Shown here: positions 52,090-63,418 of the stretch, one piece after another
Layout: each line of letters begins with the position of its first letter
Numbering within the stretch: position 1 is the stretch's first letter
NCBI GenBank assembly: GCA_036226585.1
Contig: CP108997.1
Span: 868,001-932,000 of the forward strand
Source of the DNA: Streptomyces sp. NBC_00708
GTDB lineage: Bacteria; Actinomycetota; Actinomycetes; Streptomycetales; Streptomycetaceae
Length of the DNA stretch: 64,000 bases
Reading direction: 5' to 3'
Notes under the pieces: generated by a model
What the model saw: the letters and a program-made list of their open reading frames with translations, nothing else
The model's database searches: none
Told to the model about the DNA's origin: nothing
Made by a program: the position numbers and the translations under genes

Positions 52090-52758
52090 TCACGCCTCCT
52101 GACCGTACGCCCCGAGGGCCACGCGCCGCTTCGCCTCCTCGACCGCGGACTCGAACCCGGCGTCCGGGTTTCGCCGCAGCTCCTCGGTGGCGAGCGCGTG
52201 CTCACGGATCCGGGGCTCGGCGTGTGCCATGGCGGCGTCCAGTGCGGGTCCGGCCGCCGCCCCGAGTGCGATGAGCGCCCGGCTGAGGCTCAGCCGCATG
52301 TCCCGCTCGCCGCGCCCGAGCTGCCCGGCCAGCACCGCGGCCAGCCCGGGTGCCTCGTCGTCGGGCACCAGGACGACCGCCGCCCGCCAGGCCGTACGCG
52401 CCACCTCGTCGTCGGCGTCGGTCAGCAGCGCGAGGGTGATCGCCGGCCACGCCCGTCCGTCGCCCGTCTTGGACAGGGTGTGCAGGGCCTGGCCGCGTGC
52501 CTGCGGGCGCTCCGAGCGCAGCTCCTCGACGAGCCTGGGGACCGTCAGCGCCTGCGGATGGCGGGTCAGCGCCCACGTCAGCATCTCCCGTACGGAGAAA
52601 TCGGGCTCCGTTGCGCACCGTTCCACGAGCCGGTCGACGAACCGCGCGTCCGGTGCCGAGCCGACCGCCATCGCGGTGCGCAGCCGGACCGACGCGTCGC
52701 CGTGCTCCAGCCCGCGCAGGGCGCGCGCCGTGGCCGTGTCCTCGTTCGCCATGGTCAT
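52090..52758 (-). CDS. HEAT-repeat protein
   Basis: This 222-residue helical-repeat protein contains HEAT-like units (DASVRLRTAMAVGSAPD, DFSVREMLTWALTRHP, DDEVARTAWRAAVVLVP, EPRIREHALATEELRRNP). ATG at 52758 has GAGGAGG 8 nt upstream. It precedes the MerR-HEAT gene in the same direction with a 19-nt gap. Both proteins may interact through their solenoids; no catalytic motif is visible. Confidence 0.82.
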   Translation of the reverse strand: MTMANEDTATARALRGLEHGDASVRLRTAMAVGSAPDARFVDRLVERCATEPDFSVREMLTWALTRHPQALTVPRLVEELRSERPQARGQALHTLSKTGDGRAWPAITLALLTDADDEVARTAWRAAVVLVPDDEAPGLAAVLAGQLGRGERDMRLSLSRALIALGAAAGPALDAAMAHAEPRIREHALATEELRRNPDAGFESAVEEAKRRVALGAYGQEA

Positions 52759-52887
52759 CCGGACCACCTCCTCGCGGATCAGTGAACGGCTTGCCACCGT
52801 GACAAGGTCAAGCCGGGACGTGTCCGGGGCCACCGATCCGCGATTGGCCTTGGTTCCGCACCGGGATCCGCGCCTACGGTCGGGCGC

Positions 52888-53706
52888 ATGAGGATTCGTA
52901 CCGTCGACGCGTTCACCGACCGCCCCTTCTCCGGCAACCCCGCCGGCGTCCTGCTGTTCGGCTCCGAGGGCTTCCCCGAGGACGGCTTCCTCCAGAGGGT
53001 CGCCGCCGAGCTGAACCTGTCCGAGACCGCGTTCGCCCACCCGCTGCCGCCGGGAGGCGACGCGGACTGGGCGCTGCGCTGGTTCACCCCGGTCACCGAG
53101 GTGGACATGTGCGGCCATGCCACGCTCGCCACCGCCCACGTCCTGCACACCACCGGGGCGGCGAGCGGCACCGTCCGCTTCGCCGCCCGGTGCGGCACGC
53201 TGACGTCGGCCGCCCATGCGGACGGCTCGCTCACGCTGGACTTCCCGACCGCCCCGCTGACGCCCGAACCCGCGCCCGCCGGGCTCGCGGATGCCCTGGG
53301 CGCGGAGCCGGTGTCCGTGCACGACACCGGTCCGCACGTCGGGGACCTGCTCGTGGAGCTGCGGGACGAAGCGGCCGTACGCGGCCTGACCCCCGACTTC
53401 CCGGTGCTGGCCGGCCTCTCGCGGCGCGGCGTCATCGCCACGGCCGCCGCCGGGCCCGGCCGTGCGTACGACTACGTCTCCCGCGGCTTCTTCCCGGCCG
53501 TGGGCATCGACGAGGACCCGGTGACCGGCAGTGCGCACACCGCCCTGGCCCCGTTCTGGTCGGCCCGGTTCGGCCGCGACGAACTGACCGGGCTCCAGGC
53601 CTCCGCGCGCTCCGGTCTCGTCCGGACGTCGCTGCGCGGCGCGCGCACCCTGCTGACGGGCCGCGCGGTCACGGTCCTGGACGGCGAACTCCTCGTGACG
53701 CCGTAG
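52888..53706 (+). CDS. PhzF family isomerase/epimerase-fold protein
   Basis: This 272-residue protein belongs to the PhzF family (two diaminopimelate-epimerase-like halves). It has the catalytic Glu46 in NLSETAF, RWFTPVTEVDMCGHATLA at the domain start, and DPVTGSAHTALAPFW near the C-terminus. No phenazine genes are nearby, so it is more likely one of the many stand-alone members of unknown substrate than a phenazine enzyme. Confidence 0.92.
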   Translation: MRIRTVDAFTDRPFSGNPAGVLLFGSEGFPEDGFLQRVAAELNLSETAFAHPLPPGGDADWALRWFTPVTEVDMCGHATLATAHVLHTTGAASGTVRFAARCGTLTSAAHADGSLTLDFPTAPLTPEPAPAGLADALGAEPVSVHDTGPHVGDLLVELRDEAAVRGLTPDFPVLAGLSRRGVIATAAAGPGRAYDYVSRGFFPAVGIDEDPVTGSAHTALAPFWSARFGRDELTGLQASARSGLVRTSLRGARTLLTGRAVTVLDGELLVTP

Positions 53707-53716
53707 GGCGCGACGC

Positions 53717-54496
53717 TCACGGCGTGGGCAGCCAGTCCACCTTCCCGGCGAGCAGCGCGTAACCGACGAACGCGCCGATGTCGAGCAGCGCGTGCGCCGC
53801 GACCAGCGGGCCCACGCGCTGCCAGCGCCGGTACAGCAGCACGAAGACGACGCCCATCACCATGTTGCCGATGAACCCGCCGATGCCCTGGTAGAGGTGG
53901 TACGAGCCGCGCAGCACCGAGCTGGCCACCAGCGCCGCCGTCGGCGTCCAGCCCAACTGCCCCAGCCTGCGCAGCAGGTACCCGACGACGATCACTTCCT
54001 CCAGCACGGAGTTCTGGACCGCCGACAGGATGAGCACGGGGAACTTCCACCACACGTCGGGCAGTGACTCGGGGACGACGGTGAGGTTGAACCCGGTGGC
54101 CCTGGCGACCAGGTAGAACGCCAGCCCGGCGCTGCCGATGCAGGCCGCGACCACCGCGCCGCGCGCCGTGTCCTCCCCCGGCCGGGTGCGGTCGAAGCCG
54201 ATGACCCGCAGCCCCGTGCCCTCTCTGAGGAGCAGATGCGCCACCAGGGCGACGGGCACCAGCGCCGTCGTGATCCCGAAGAGCTGCCAGGCGAGATCCA
54301 GCCAAGGGCGGCCCGGGGCCGCGGAACTGTTGAGGGTCGCCGCCTGATCCTTCAAACCCCCCGGTTTCGTCAGCGATCCGACAAAACTGATGAGGGCAGA
54401 GACGCCGCTCGCGCCCAGCGAGAGCGCCAGCACCAGCACCGTCTCGGACCGGAGAATCCGTCGTGACACGGCCTGCTGGGGAAAAGAATCAGCCAC
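53717..54496 (-). CDS. CPBP family intramembrane metalloprotease
   Basis: This protein of about 259 residues has roughly eight hydrophobic helices and the CPBP (Abi/CAAX protease) motifs: the paired glutamates in NSVLEEVIVVGYLLRRLGQ and conserved histidines in YHLYQG and AHALLDIGAF. It would cleave substrates within the membrane. GTG at 54496 is chosen because GGAGG lies 8 nt upstream; the frame is open further. It ends 10 bp from the convergent phzF stop. Confidence 0.87.
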   Translation of the reverse strand: MADSFPQQAVSRRILRSETVLVLALSLGASGVSALISFVGSLTKPGGLKDQAATLNSSAAPGRPWLDLAWQLFGITTALVPVALVAHLLLREGTGLRVIGFDRTRPGEDTARGAVVAACIGSAGLAFYLVARATGFNLTVVPESLPDVWWKFPVLILSAVQNSVLEEVIVVGYLLRRLGQLGWTPTAALVASSVLRGSYHLYQGIGGFIGNMVMGVVFVLLYRRWQRVGPLVAAHALLDIGAFVGYALLAGKVDWLPTP

Positions 54497-54680
54497 GTAC
54501 CCCGCCTCCACCTGTACACCTGCTCTCAGTTGTGCATTCACGTCCCAAGCCCCTCGCCACCCCGCTAGGGTCTCGAATGCAGGTACGAAGATCATGCGCG
54601 ACAGGCCGGGGGACGAGCACCATTGCCGATGGTGTGGTCCCCCTTTTCCTTGTACATCCTCAAGGAGGGGCACCACCGAC

Positions 54681-56468
54681 ATGGGACGTCACAGCTTGCC
54701 CGATGACCGCAGAGCGGCCGGAGGCGGGGACCGTCCCCCGCGCCGCCGCCGTACCGTGGTCATCGCCACCATGCTCGTTCTCGCCGTGGCGGGGGGAACG
54801 GCGGTCGCGGCGCAGGGCGGCTTGCTCTCGTTCTCGAAGTCGTGCGAGGAGAGCGCCGTCCACCTGTCCATGATGGCCTCGCCCGACATCGCCCCCGCCG
54901 TACGTGCCGTCGCCGACCGGGCACGTGCGGACGAGGTGCGCTCCGACGGCCGCTGCATCGACGTGAACGTGGTGGCCCGTGACTCGTACAAGGTCGCGGA
55001 CGCACTCGCGAGCGGCACCCGCGCCCCCGACTACCAGATATGGCTTCCCGACTCCGACCTGTGGCTGAGCCGGGCGAAGGGGGACGGCGACGGCGTCGCG
55101 ATCTCCCCGGGCGACTCCGTCGCCACCTCACCGGTCACCCTCGCCATGGTGCCCAAGGCCGCCAAGAGCTTCGGCTGGCCGAAGAAGACGTACTCCTGGG
55201 CGGAGTTGACCGGCGGGGCCATGGAGTCCGACGAGGTGCACATCGGTGCGGCCGACCCCGCGCGCTCCGCCACCGGTCTGCTGGCCCTCACCAGCATCGG
55301 CGCCTCCGCCGAGAAGCAGGGCGGGGACAGCGACACCCGGGTCGCGGCCACCGCGAAGCTGCTCGCCCAGCGGATGTCCGACGGCGACACCCAGGTGGTG
55401 GCGACGCTGCCGCAGGACGGCTCGGGGGCCGAGGAGGGCAACCCGGCACGGAACCAGGCGGTGCTGCTCTCGGAACAGGCCGCCTTCGCCCACAACGCCG
55501 AGTCGGCGGGCACCGGCAGGCTCGACCTGTTCTACCCGAAGGACGGCACACCGCTGCTGAACTACCCGTTCACCCTGGTCGACGAGCAGCACCGGAGCAC
55601 GCAGGAGGGCCGGGCCGCGCTGCGGTTCATGACCCTGCTCTCCGAGGACAGCTCCCTGCGCACCCTTCAGGAGCACGGCTTCCGCACCACCTCCGGCACC
55701 GCGGACGAGAAGCTGGTCGCGGCGGCGGGCGGCAGATCCCCCCAGCCGTACGACGCGGCCCAGCCGCCCGCCCCGTCGGACGAGACGCTCCAGGAGACGC
55801 TGGGCATGTGGACGATCACCGTGCAGAGCGCACGGCTGACGACGGTCGTCGACGCGTCCGGTTCGATGGCCGCGATCGTGCCGGGCCGCAACCAGTCCCG
55901 TATGGACGTCACCAAGGCCTCGCTGATCCAGGCGCTCAACCAGTTCACGCCGAACGACGAGATCGGCCTCTGGGAGTTCGCGACCACGCTCGACGGCGAC
56001 AAGGACTACCGCCGGCTGGTGACGACCGCCCGGCTGGGCGACGCCGCGAAGGGCGGCGGCACGCACCGGGAGAAGCTCGCCGCCGCGTTCGCCGCCCTGA
56101 AGCCGGTGCCGGACGGCGCTACGGGCCTGTACGACACCGCCCTGGCGGCGTACAAGGAGGCGCAGCGCACCTATGTGAAGGGCAAGTTCAACGCGGTCGT
56201 GATCCTCACCGACGGTTCGAACCAGGACGAGAAGTCCATCTCGCGCTCCGGCCTCGTCGACGAACTGAAGTCCATCGCCGACCCGGATCGCCCGGTCCCG
56301 CTGCTGGCCATCGCGGTCGGGCCCGAGGCGGACCGCGAGGAGCTGGACGAGATAGCGAAGGTCACCGGGGGCGGCGGCTACCAGGTGAACGACCCGGCCG
56401 AGATCCAGGCGGTGATCCTGCAGGCCGTGATGACCGCCGGCGAGGGCGTCCGCGCCGCCGAGCACTGA
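54681..56468 (+). CDS. Exported substrate-binding-like protein with VWA domain
   Basis: This 595-residue protein has a basic N-terminus and one hydrophobic helix (TVVIATMLVLAVAGGTAVAA, about residues 30-50). An extracellular region of about 330 residues follows that resembles a periplasmic-binding-protein fold (PDYQIWLPDSDLWLSRA; SVATSPVTLAMVPKAAK). A C-terminal von Willebrand A domain begins near 385, with the MIDAS motif DASGS (Asp391, Ser393, Ser395) and later LTDGSNQDE. VWA domains bind divalent metal and partner proteins. ATG with AAGGAGGGG 10 nt upstream. Role unknown; such proteins are common in streptomycetes. Confidence 0.88.
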   Translation: MGRHSLPDDRRAAGGGDRPPRRRRTVVIATMLVLAVAGGTAVAAQGGLLSFSKSCEESAVHLSMMASPDIAPAVRAVADRARADEVRSDGRCIDVNVVARDSYKVADALASGTRAPDYQIWLPDSDLWLSRAKGDGDGVAISPGDSVATSPVTLAMVPKAAKSFGWPKKTYSWAELTGGAMESDEVHIGAADPARSATGLLALTSIGASAEKQGGDSDTRVAATAKLLAQRMSDGDTQVVATLPQDGSGAEEGNPARNQAVLLSEQAAFAHNAESAGTGRLDLFYPKDGTPLLNYPFTLVDEQHRSTQEGRAALRFMTLLSEDSSLRTLQEHGFRTTSGTADEKLVAAAGGRSPQPYDAAQPPAPSDETLQETLGMWTITVQSARLTTVVDASGSMAAIVPGRNQSRMDVTKASLIQALNQFTPNDEIGLWEFATTLDGDKDYRRLVTTARLGDAAKGGGTHREKLAAAFAALKPVPDGATGLYDTALAAYKEAQRTYVKGKFNAVVILTDGSNQDEKSISRSGLVDELKSIADPDRPVPLLAIAVGPEADREELDEIAKVTGGGGYQVNDPAEIQAVILQAVMTAGEGVRAAEH

Positions 56469-56473
56469 CGACA

Positions 56474-56516
56474 CCGCGGTACGGGTACGGGGGCGCCCCC
56501 CGTACCCGTACCGCGG
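56474..56516. terminator. Bidirectional terminator, 20-bp stem
   Basis: A perfect 20-bp stem (56474-56493 with 56497-56516) closes a 3-nt loop between the convergent VWA-protein and glutamate-cysteine ligase-like genes. Confidence 0.8.
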
Positions 56517-56544
56517 GCTCACGGGCCCGGCGCCCGTCGCCCGT

Positions 56545-58050
56545 TCACGGCGCCGGGATGCCGGCCGGCCAGGTGTGCACGGGGTCGCCGCCCTGCATCA
56601 GTTCGCCGTAGCGCCGGGTCATCGCGGCGAGCGCGGCGCCCCGGTCCATTCCCGCCTCGCGGGCCCGGTGGTAGGTGTCCGCCTGCCAGGAGGCACCGTT
56701 CGTCCGCCGTCTGCAGCGCTCCTCGATGATCCCGAGGTAGTGGTCCCGGTCCGCGGGCTCGATGTTCCAGGCGTCGAGCCCGGCGGCGGCCAGGGGCAGC
56801 AGCTCGTCCCGCACCAGCTTCGCCACCGGAACCCTGGTCAGCCCGCCGGAGCGGCCGGGCCGGGGCCACATCAGCTCGGCGTCGATGCCCTGACGGCACG
56901 CGATCTCGAAGTTCTCCGCGGCGGCCGGGAACGGCATCCTGGTCCACACCGGACGCGACTCCTCCGCCAGCGCCCGGACCAGACCGTAGTAGAGCGCGGT
57001 GTTGGCGATGACGTCGGCGACGGTCGGGCCGGCGGGCAGCACCCGGTTCTCCACCCGCAGATGGGGGACGCCGTCGGCGATCCCGTACACCGGGCGGTTC
57101 CACCGGTAGACCGTGCCGTTGTGCAGGACCAGCTCCTTCAGCTGGGGCACCCCGCCGTCGGCGAGGACGCGCAGGGGATCCTCCTCGTCGCAGATGGGCA
57201 GGAGCGGGGGGAAGTAGCGCAGGTTCTCCTCGAAGAGCTCCTGGGCCGAGCCGATCCACTTCTCCCCGAACCAGGTCCTGGGCCGCACGCCCTGGTTGCG
57301 CAGTTCGGGCGGCCGGGTGTCCGTGGCCTGCTCGAACAGCGGCGGCCTCGACTCGCGCCACACCTCCCGGCCGAACAGGAAGGGCGAGTTGGCCCCCAGG
57401 GCCACCTGGACGGCGGCCACGGCCTGCGCCGCGTTCCACACGTCGGCGAAGCGTTCCGGCGTCACCTGGAGATGCAGTTGCAGCGAGGTGCAGGCGGCTT
57501 CCGGGGTGATCGAACCGGCGGTGGCGACCAGCCGCTCGACGCCTTCGATATCGAGCGCGAAATCCTCGCCGCGGGCCGCCACCATTTGATCGTTCAGGAG
57601 GGCGTAGCGGTCGACGTCCGAGAGGTTGGACCGGACCATGTCCTCGCGGCCGAGCGTCGGCAGGATTCCGATCATCATGATCCCGGCATCGACCTCACCG
57701 GCCTTCCGGTCGGCATATCCGAGCCCGGTCCTCAGCTCTTCGGCCAGCTGATCGAGAACGCGACCCGACAGAACATGGGGAACTATGTTCACCTCAAGAT
57801 TGAACATCCCCAGTTCCGTCTGGAAATCGTGACTCGCGATGCGCTCCAGCACCTCCCCATTCAACATCTTCGGCAGGGCGTCGGCGCCCGTGAGATTCAG
57901 TTCGATCTCCATGCCCATGAGGTTGCGCGGCCGGTCGAACCGCCGCTCGGCCAGGAGCCCGGACAGCGCCTCCAGGCACTGATGCAGCTTCCTCCGGTAC
58001 TTCTGCCGGTCGGACAGGTCAAAGGCGCCCGCGACGACCTTCTCCCCCAT
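56545..58050 (-). CDS. Glutamate-cysteine ligase family protein (GCS2)
   Basis: This 501-residue ATP-grasp-like ligase of the GCS2 family joins the gamma-carboxyl of glutamate to an amine, as in gamma-glutamylcysteine synthesis or related reactions. Family features are LMGMEIELNL (metal/glutamate site), TELGMFNLEVNI, ACTSLQLHLQV, and LRVENRVLPAGPT. Streptomycetes use mycothiol rather than glutathione, so the physiological product is probably not glutathione; ergothioneine-like or other gamma-glutamyl chemistry is possible, but egt genes are absent here. ATG with GGAGGG 10 nt upstream. Confidence 0.85.
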   Translation of the reverse strand: MGEKVVAGAFDLSDRQKYRRKLHQCLEALSGLLAERRFDRPRNLMGMEIELNLTGADALPKMLNGEVLERIASHDFQTELGMFNLEVNIVPHVLSGRVLDQLAEELRTGLGYADRKAGEVDAGIMMIGILPTLGREDMVRSNLSDVDRYALLNDQMVAARGEDFALDIEGVERLVATAGSITPEAACTSLQLHLQVTPERFADVWNAAQAVAAVQVALGANSPFLFGREVWRESRPPLFEQATDTRPPELRNQGVRPRTWFGEKWIGSAQELFEENLRYFPPLLPICDEEDPLRVLADGGVPQLKELVLHNGTVYRWNRPVYGIADGVPHLRVENRVLPAGPTVADVIANTALYYGLVRALAEESRPVWTRMPFPAAAENFEIACRQGIDAELMWPRPGRSGGLTRVPVAKLVRDELLPLAAAGLDAWNIEPADRDHYLGIIEERCRRRTNGASWQADTYHRAREAGMDRGAALAAMTRRYGELMQGGDPVHTWPAGIPAP

Positions 58051-58533
58051 CTATGTGTCCCTCCTCGAGTGGCCAGCACGCGGCTCGGGCCGCTCGCATC
58101 ACGATCGATAATGCCCGCAGGACGTGATCCGTAACGCCCCGCGGAGGGCGCACACGCGCTAATCTGAGCGCCGGGGCCCCGGGCACATTCACTCGGCATG
58201 AGGCAACGGACTGTTTCCCCGTATGGCGGGCCGGTAAAGCGCCGACGGGTTTCGGCCGACCGCGGCGCGGGAAAAACCCGAGGCGGCGGCTGCGCCGCTC
58301 GCGCCGAATCAGCATGATCTCCGCATAATAAAGTCCGGATACCGCCTTGCCGGCAATAGCCGTGGCGGCTAGTGGAAACACCGCGTGAACACGTGTCGTA
58401 TAAACTCCGCGGACGAGGCAGAGAGTTGACGCACCGGCTCAGTCACCGGCCTCCTCTGGCCCCGCACGCCGACAGCGCCGTCTGCACCCGCCCGCGCACC
58501 ACCGTGTCTCCGAAGTGAGAGGCGACCCACATT
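58051..58533. other. Gap without a recognisable gene
   Basis: This 483-bp divergent gap should hold the promoters of the glutamate-cysteine ligase-like gene and the 198-codon gene. I see no clear operator, RNA or conserved frame. Confidence 0.4.
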
Positions 58534-59130
58534 ATGCCGCTGCATGTTCCCCCGGCCCCCGCGCCCGCGCTGCGCAGCGTCCTCGCGGCGCTCGGTTCAC
58601 CGACCGCGGTCCGCGAGGCCCGTACGCCCGCCCTGCGGTCCGCACAGGGACCTCTGAGCCCCGAACACCCGCTGCCCGTCCATGTGCTGGACCTCGCCCA
58701 GGGCGGACTCGCACCCGCCACCCGGCTCGCCGCCTGGCGCTTCCAGATCCGCAGCACGGAGCGGGCGGTCGCGGCGGCGGACACCATGCTCACCGCGGAC
58801 GGCTGGGCCTTCTCGCACTTCTTCGAGGGGCCGTACATCACCTCGACGGAGCTGGCCCTGCGCCAGGCGGAGGGGCTGAGCGGCCACTACCAGCCGAGGC
58901 TGCTGTCCATCCCCGACCTCTACATGCTGGCCCTGTGGCTGCACGGCGACCCCGAGGCCGACGCGTCCTGCGGGACCCCGGACCCGGCCGACGTCCTGGT
59001 TCCGCTGGCCCCCGCGCCTCCCGGCATCGCGGCCTTCCGGCCGCACCGGGCCGCCGACCTGCTGCCCGTGATCACCACGCGCATCATGCCCGGCCCCGGC
59101 CCGCTCCTCGGTTCCCCGGCCCCGGCCTGA
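58534..59130 (+). CDS. Hypothetical protein, 198 aa
   Basis: This soluble protein has a proline/alanine-rich N-terminus and a folded core (VLDLAQGGLAPATRLAAWRFQI; GWAFSHFFEGPYITSTELALR; PDLYMLALWLHGD). It ends with an Arg/Pro-rich tail. No domain is recognised and there is no signal peptide. ATG with AGAGGCG upstream. A perfect 22-bp-stem hairpin follows 16 bp after the stop. Confidence 0.75.
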   Translation: MPLHVPPAPAPALRSVLAALGSPTAVREARTPALRSAQGPLSPEHPLPVHVLDLAQGGLAPATRLAAWRFQIRSTERAVAAADTMLTADGWAFSHFFEGPYITSTELALRQAEGLSGHYQPRLLSIPDLYMLALWLHGDPEADASCGTPDPADVLVPLAPAPPGIAAFRPHRAADLLPVITTRIMPGPGPLLGSPAPA

Positions 59131-59146
59131 CACCGGCGGCCGGCCG

Positions 59147-59196
59147 CCGCGCACTGTGCCCCGTCGCCCCCGCCGGCGACGGGGCACAGTGCGCGG
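59147..59196 (+). terminator. Terminator with 22-bp perfect stem
   Basis: Arms at 59147-59168 and 59175-59196 pair without mismatch around a 6-nt loop, just downstream of the 198-codon gene. No T-tract. Confidence 0.8.
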
Positions 59197-59451
59197 ACCG
59201 GCATGGGGCATTCGGCCCATCCGGTCTAGTCCCATCCGGCCACCCCGAACCACCCGAAGTGACAGTGCAGTTGAGTTGAACCGTCCGGCCGGGTGACGCG
59301 TCATGGGAGGAGTGGAAGCGCTGCGGCGAAATCCCTGCGGATTGACGCCCGTGGGGCAACACTGGGGATCCGACCGATCGACACGGGGGCGGTCATGAAC
59401 ACCTCTTCACACCGCAGGTCACTCAACTCGACGCAGCGAAAGAACCCATCC

Positions 59452-59658
59452 ATGTGCCAGCACCAGCCACCCTGCCCGACAGCCGACTCAGCCGACCGGG
59501 AGGCCGCCCGCCAGGTGGCCCACCACCCGGAGCAGGGCTGGAGCCTGCTGTGCAACGGCGTCCTGCTCTTCGAGGACACCGGTGAGCTGCTTCCGGACGG
59601 GCAGATCATCGCCCCGCACAGGCCCCTGGCGACGAGCCGGGTGGTGAAGGCCGCCTGA
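59452..59658 (+). CDS. DUF5999 family protein
   Basis: This 68-residue protein matches the small actinobacterial DUF5999 family: MCQHQPPCPTADSADREAA at the start (a CxxxxxC pair with His, possibly metal-binding), HHPEQGWSLLCNGVLLFEDTGELLPDG, and APHRPL near the end. The ATG at 59452 fits family N-termini better than the ATG at 59395. Function unknown. The 321-bp gap before it holds the terminator of the previous gene and its own promoter. Confidence 0.8.
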   Translation: MCQHQPPCPTADSADREAARQVAHHPEQGWSLLCNGVLLFEDTGELLPDGQIIAPHRPLATSRVVKAA

Positions 59659-59755
59659 GCGGCCCGGCAGTACGGAAAAGGGGCCGGCCCGGAGGAATCT
59701 CCGTACCGGCCCCGACGCATGTCCGCGTCACCACGCCCTGATCAGGCGTTCCGCT

Positions 59756-62641
<2,886 letters not shown>

Positions 62642-62704
62642 GGTGGAGGCCTCCTGGTCTGTCACGACCTGCGAGGGGCACCGCGGCGCCGGGTGCCCGT
62701 ACGG

Positions 62705-62930
62705 CCTCCCCCTCTGTCATCTCAACCTGAGAGCTTCACCGGCGCCACAGGGGCACCGGCTTTCACCGTCGGTGAGGGTGAGGGTTCCGTCCGGCCCATC
62801 GGCCGCGCGCAACCCGCCCTGCTTTCCAGAGTGACCTCGTCCGTGCGGTACGGGGGCCTGAGAGATTCCGGGGAGGATTTGCTCCTTCGGCGTCGTCCGG
62901 ATGGACTCCGGTCGACTCTCCCGCACGGGG
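62705..62930 (-). promoter_or_regulatory. Tandem glycine riboswitch upstream of gcvP
   Basis: The minus-strand leader has two glycine-aptamer cores in series. The first runs from a GCGGGAGAG start through GCCGAAGGAGCAA to AATCTCTCAGGC. The second has GACGGTGAAAGCCGG, then GGTGAAGCTCTCAGG and a GACAGAGGGGGA closing arm. These are the hallmark GGAGAG/GGAGCAA/CTCTCAGG elements of the class. It should sense glycine cooperatively and switch on gcvP. The 5' and 3' limits are approximate. Confidence 0.9.
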
Positions 62931-63049
62931 TCAGCAGCCATTGCCAGCCTACCAGCGGGGTACACGACGAGAATTCTCGAGTGGCCAAGACCACGGAACT
63001 GCTCTTCTGTAGTCCCTGTGGACCAGCCGCGACCCGTGTGGGAGGGACC

Positions 63050-63418
63050 GTGCAGACCGACATCGACCCGCGCAGCCTGATCGGCCGCAAGGCCTTCGAC
63101 CGCAAGGGCACCAAGATCGGGACCGTGGACGAGGTGTACCTCGACGACGCGACCGGCGTACCCGAATGGGCGGCCGTGCGCACCGGCCTCTTCAGCCGTG
63201 ACGCCTTCGTCCCGCTGGAGCCGAGCGAGTTCGTCGGGGAGACCCTGCGCGTCCCCTTCGACCGGGCGCTGATCAAGGACGCGCCCGACTTCGGTGTGGG
63301 CCGCCATCTCTCCCCCGAGCAGGAGCTCCAGCTGTACCGCCACTACGGCCTGGACGCCGCCCCCGGCGAGCCGCCCCCGGACCGCGACTTCGGCCGGCTG
63401 GCGGGCCAGGAGGAGTAG
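63050..63418 (+). CDS. PRC-barrel domain protein
   Basis: This 122-residue protein has a PRC-barrel (residues about 5-75: RSLIGRKAFDRKGTKIGTVDEVYLDD, WAAVRTGLFSRDAFVPLE) followed by a short acidic tail ending with the SPEQELQLYRHYGL motif that is common in actinobacterial PRC proteins. GTG with GGGAGGGACC upstream. PRC-barrels act in RNA processing and photosynthetic complexes; actinobacterial ones are often stress-linked and of unknown role. Its last 76 bp overlap the 3' end of the convergent dinB. Confidence 0.85.
   Translation: MQTDIDPRSLIGRKAFDRKGTKIGTVDEVYLDDATGVPEWAAVRTGLFSRDAFVPLEPSEFVGETLRVPFDRALIKDAPDFGVGRHLSPEQELQLYRHYGLDAAPGEPPPDRDFGRLAGQEE

Noticed and set aside
52888..53706. Phenazine biosynthesis from the PhzF match
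   Set aside because: No other phz genes are present, and stand-alone PhzF-like proteins are widespread.
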